NCBI GenBank assembly: GCA_910585545.1
Contig: CAJUFN010000013.1
Span: 1-60,850 of the forward strand
Direction of reading: 5' to 3'
DNA from: an uncultured Lachnospiraceae bacterium
Lineage (GTDB): Bacteria > Bacillota > Clostridia > Lachnospirales > Lachnospiraceae
DNA length: 60,850 nt
The notes under the pieces were generated by a model. The model had not been told where the DNA came from, did no database searches, and was given only the letters and a program-made list of their open reading frames with translations. Positions 58,982-60,850 of the stretch are shown in pieces. Position numbers and translations under genes: made by a program. Position 1 is the first letter of the stretch. Every line of letters starts with the position of its first letter.

Positions 58982-60850
58982 CTATGCTTTACTCCTTGAA
59001 AACAACTTTCTAAACAAATTACCCACATTAGAAACCAAACCTGCGAGACCAGTGTTCCTACTACTGGTTACAACCTTCTTTTTAATTGTGGTTATCTTTG
59101 CAGTATACATTGCTTTTTTTCTGGCAGATTTGGTTGCATTGATCACTTGCTTCGAACGACTATATACACCTCGCATCTGCTTTCCGTTTGCTCCAGCACC
59201 ACCAACCCTTCCTGCGACTCCACCGATTACTGTAGATGCAACAAAATCACCTGCATTTGCTTTTACACCTTTATACTCACAATTTGCTAGATAGGTAGTT
59301 CCTCCCAAAGCAGCATTCGCAACTACTGAGCCCGCAAGGGTTATTCCCGATGCAGCCATCGCTCCACCGATTGCTGCTGACACATAATCTACCGGAGACA
59401 ATGAACTCATTATCTCTTTCAGTGAACTTCCTGACGCCAAACCCAAACCAACATCTGCGACAAATTGCGTTGCAACACCTATTACTGCGCCAACTGCTAA
59501 ATGCCATACAGCACCACTTGAATCTACTCTCATTACAGGATTATTGTCACAGTATGCATATAGATTTTTATCATATAAGTCATCTTGCACTTCTAACACA
59601 TCTATCGTGTCAGGACTTATAAATCGATTGACCTCCGGATCATAATACCTGCTGGATACATAATACAGCCCACTCTCTTCCTCATACACATACCCACGAT
59701 ACCGGAATGGATTCAACTTCCCAACCGTATCCTTTTTCTCTCCGCTTACGCTAAGTAGCTTGCCCCATGTGTCATACTCATATGTTACCACAGGACTCAT
59801 ATCCTCTGCAACCATTCCGATGACATCGCTTTGCACATTGTAGAGGTAGTAGTAGGTTCCTTGCTTCTGGCCTTCATGATACCAGATGAAGCCTTCCCTT
59901 CTGCCAGTGGCATCATATAGGAATACGAGTTCCTCATCCCCTTGTTTCATGGCCTGCATTGTTCCGGATGCATCTACGAAATAGCTGGTTTCCATATCGT
60001 TTACGGTTTTTCCGATCCGGATTCCTTCCGGGTTATACTTATAGCTGACGCTCGTTTCATCGGAAAGCTGCATTCCTCCAAGCTGTCTGCCGTTCTGCCA
60101 GGAGAACTGCATTCCGTCCCGGTAAGTGAGTGGATTTCCGATCTCATCATAGGTGATGGCTTGTCCATCATAAGAGGTCAGCTTATCTTTCCAGGTCTCG
60201 TCTTCATAGCCGTATGGGATGGTTCCAATCGCTTCTCCCAGTTCCCCGGTCGTGTAAGGGTACTCTGTTTTCGTCAGGAGATTCCCGGCGTTATCATATG
60301 TATAGGTGAAGGTCTTGCCCCGTGCTTCATCGTTTTCTCTGATCAGCTGATTGAAGGCATCGTATACATAGGTTTTCTCACGGCTCTTTTCACCGTCTTT
60401 TTCTACGATCTTCGTGATATTTTCTTTCTCATCATAAGTATACGCGAAGGATGTATAGCCGTCTATGGCTGTTTTTTCTTCCGCACCGGTACCAAAGAGG
60501 TTCGCATAGCCCTTGATGAGGGTGGTGGTACGGTTGCCGTCCAGATCAACGAAAGCAACTTCATTTCTTAAATGCGTTTTCTCGTTTGCATCCGGATAGA
60601 CCTGATGCACGGCTTCCCTTTGCAGGCTGTCATAGGTCCGATCCACCTTTCCTTCCGGCAGGGTTGTGACACCCGGACGGTTGGAGGAGAGATAGGCATA
60701 AGCCGTTGTGAATTCCTTATCCCCAAATGCAACCGTTGCCTTGTTTGCACGGTTGAGATTGTCATAACCGTAAGATATCCTTCCCTGCCCACTCCGATAA
60801 TCGGTCAGCCTGCCGCCGATATCATAGGCATAGGTGGTCGTATGGTTGTT
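58982..60850 (-). CDS. Rhs/YD-repeat polymorphic toxin, 3' part (partial)
   Basis: The frame is open to the window edge, giving 622 residues of the C-terminal part; the 5' end lies outside. YD-repeats (TYDSLQRE, YDAFNQLIRENDE, YTYDNAGNLLTKTEYPY) lead into the Rhs core end (FRYRGYVYEEESGLYYVSSR, YDPEVNRF) and YAYCDNNPVMRVDSSG. The toxin tip of about 190 residues begins with a Gly/Ala-rich hydrophobic stretch (HLAVGAVIGVATQFVADVGL) and ends basic (RKLFSRSKA). I do not recognise the tip. Rhs proteins form a shell holding the toxin, and WapA-type ones act in contact-dependent competition. The membrane-type immunity protein suggests a membrane or pore action (inference). Confidence 0.88.
   Translation of the reverse strand, partial: NNHTTTYAYDIGGRLTDYRSGQGRISYGYDNLNRANKATVAFGDKEFTTAYAYLSSNRPGVTTLPEGKVDRTYDSLQREAVHQVYPDANEKTHLRNEVAFVDLDGNRTTTLIKGYANLFGTGAEEKTAIDGYTSFAYTYDEKENITKIVEKDGEKSREKTYVYDAFNQLIRENDEARGKTFTYTYDNAGNLLTKTEYPYTTGELGEAIGTIPYGYEDETWKDKLTSYDGQAITYDEIGNPLTYRDGMQFSWQNGRQLGGMQLSDETSVSYKYNPEGIRIGKTVNDMETSYFVDASGTMQAMKQGDEELVFLYDATGRREGFIWYHEGQKQGTYYYLYNVQSDVIGMVAEDMSPVVTYEYDTWGKLLSVSGEKKDTVGKLNPFRYRGYVYEEESGLYYVSSRYYDPEVNRFISPDTIDVLEVQDDLYDKNLYAYCDNNPVMRVDSSGAVWHLAVGAVIGVATQFVADVGLGLASGSSLKEIMSSLSPVDYVSAAIGGAMAASGITLAGSVVANAALGGTTYLANCEYKGVKANAGDFVASTVIGGVAGRVGGAGANGKQMRGVYSRSKQVINATKSARKKAMYTAKITTIKKKVVTSSRNTGLAGLVSNVGNLFRKLFSRSKA

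Overview
The window is about 61 kb of a low-GC Firmicutes chromosome, most likely a gut Clostridia of the Lachnospiraceae type (inference). The reasons are strong AGGAGG ribosome sites, an HrcA/CIRCE heat-shock operator, a DUF5721-type protein, BioY biotin uptake, a PdaB-like deacetylase that suggests sporulation, AgrC/AgrA-like regulators and many lipoproteins. Genes are tightly packed, often with 1-4 nt overlaps, and most lie on the minus strand.

Bases 1-9,035 are housekeeping: a D-2-hydroxyacid dehydrogenase and an EamA transporter, an LspA-like protein, a ClpX paralogue, thioredoxin, a Crp/Fnr regulator next to NAD-dependent DNA ligase, and an RluF-type pseudouridine synthase. Bases 9,213-15,391 hold a small secreted protein under a near-consensus promoter. 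It is followed by a 12-bp attenuator hairpin and then a four-gene ABC operon (lipoprotein, ATPase, permease, lipoprotein). Bases 15,703-31,201 carry an acetyltransferase, a HEPN/MNT toxin-antitoxin pair, an M18 aminopeptidase, htpG with CIRCE, a FtsX-type ABC exporter, an AgrCA-like two-component pair, a slipin/NfeD pair and bioY. Bases 31,210-45,526 carry deoB, a cytidylate-kinase-like protein, tRNA-Gln and tRNA-Pro, two paralogous sigma-region-4-like regulators around a polysaccharide deacetylase, MATE/dapF, PadR/DUF2812 with a palindromic operator, dapB/dapA, an SSB-like protein, and typA with a PAP2 phosphatase.

Bases 45,530-60,850 are an accessory polymorphic-toxin locus on the minus strand. 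The 3' part of a large YD-repeat (Rhs/WapA-like) gene enters from the right edge with its own toxin tip and a membrane immunity protein that is an in-frame fused duplication. Downstream are three displaced Rhs 3' cassettes that lack proper starts, each with a different C-terminal tip, plus a tail of orphan immunity genes and gene scraps. Three immunity-like families occur twice. An IS110 element sits inside the array. Six copies of a stem-loop of about 60 nt, with a conserved GTACTAAAAGTAC apex and covarying arms, mark the cassette boundaries. Three of these share a further 60 nt of flank. This boundary element is the best candidate for something undescribed. It lacks a U-tract, so it does not look like an ordinary terminator, and it would provide 3' homology for cassette exchange while the Rhs core provides 5' homology.

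All functional calls are from reading the sequence and knowledge of the families. No database search or folding program was run.
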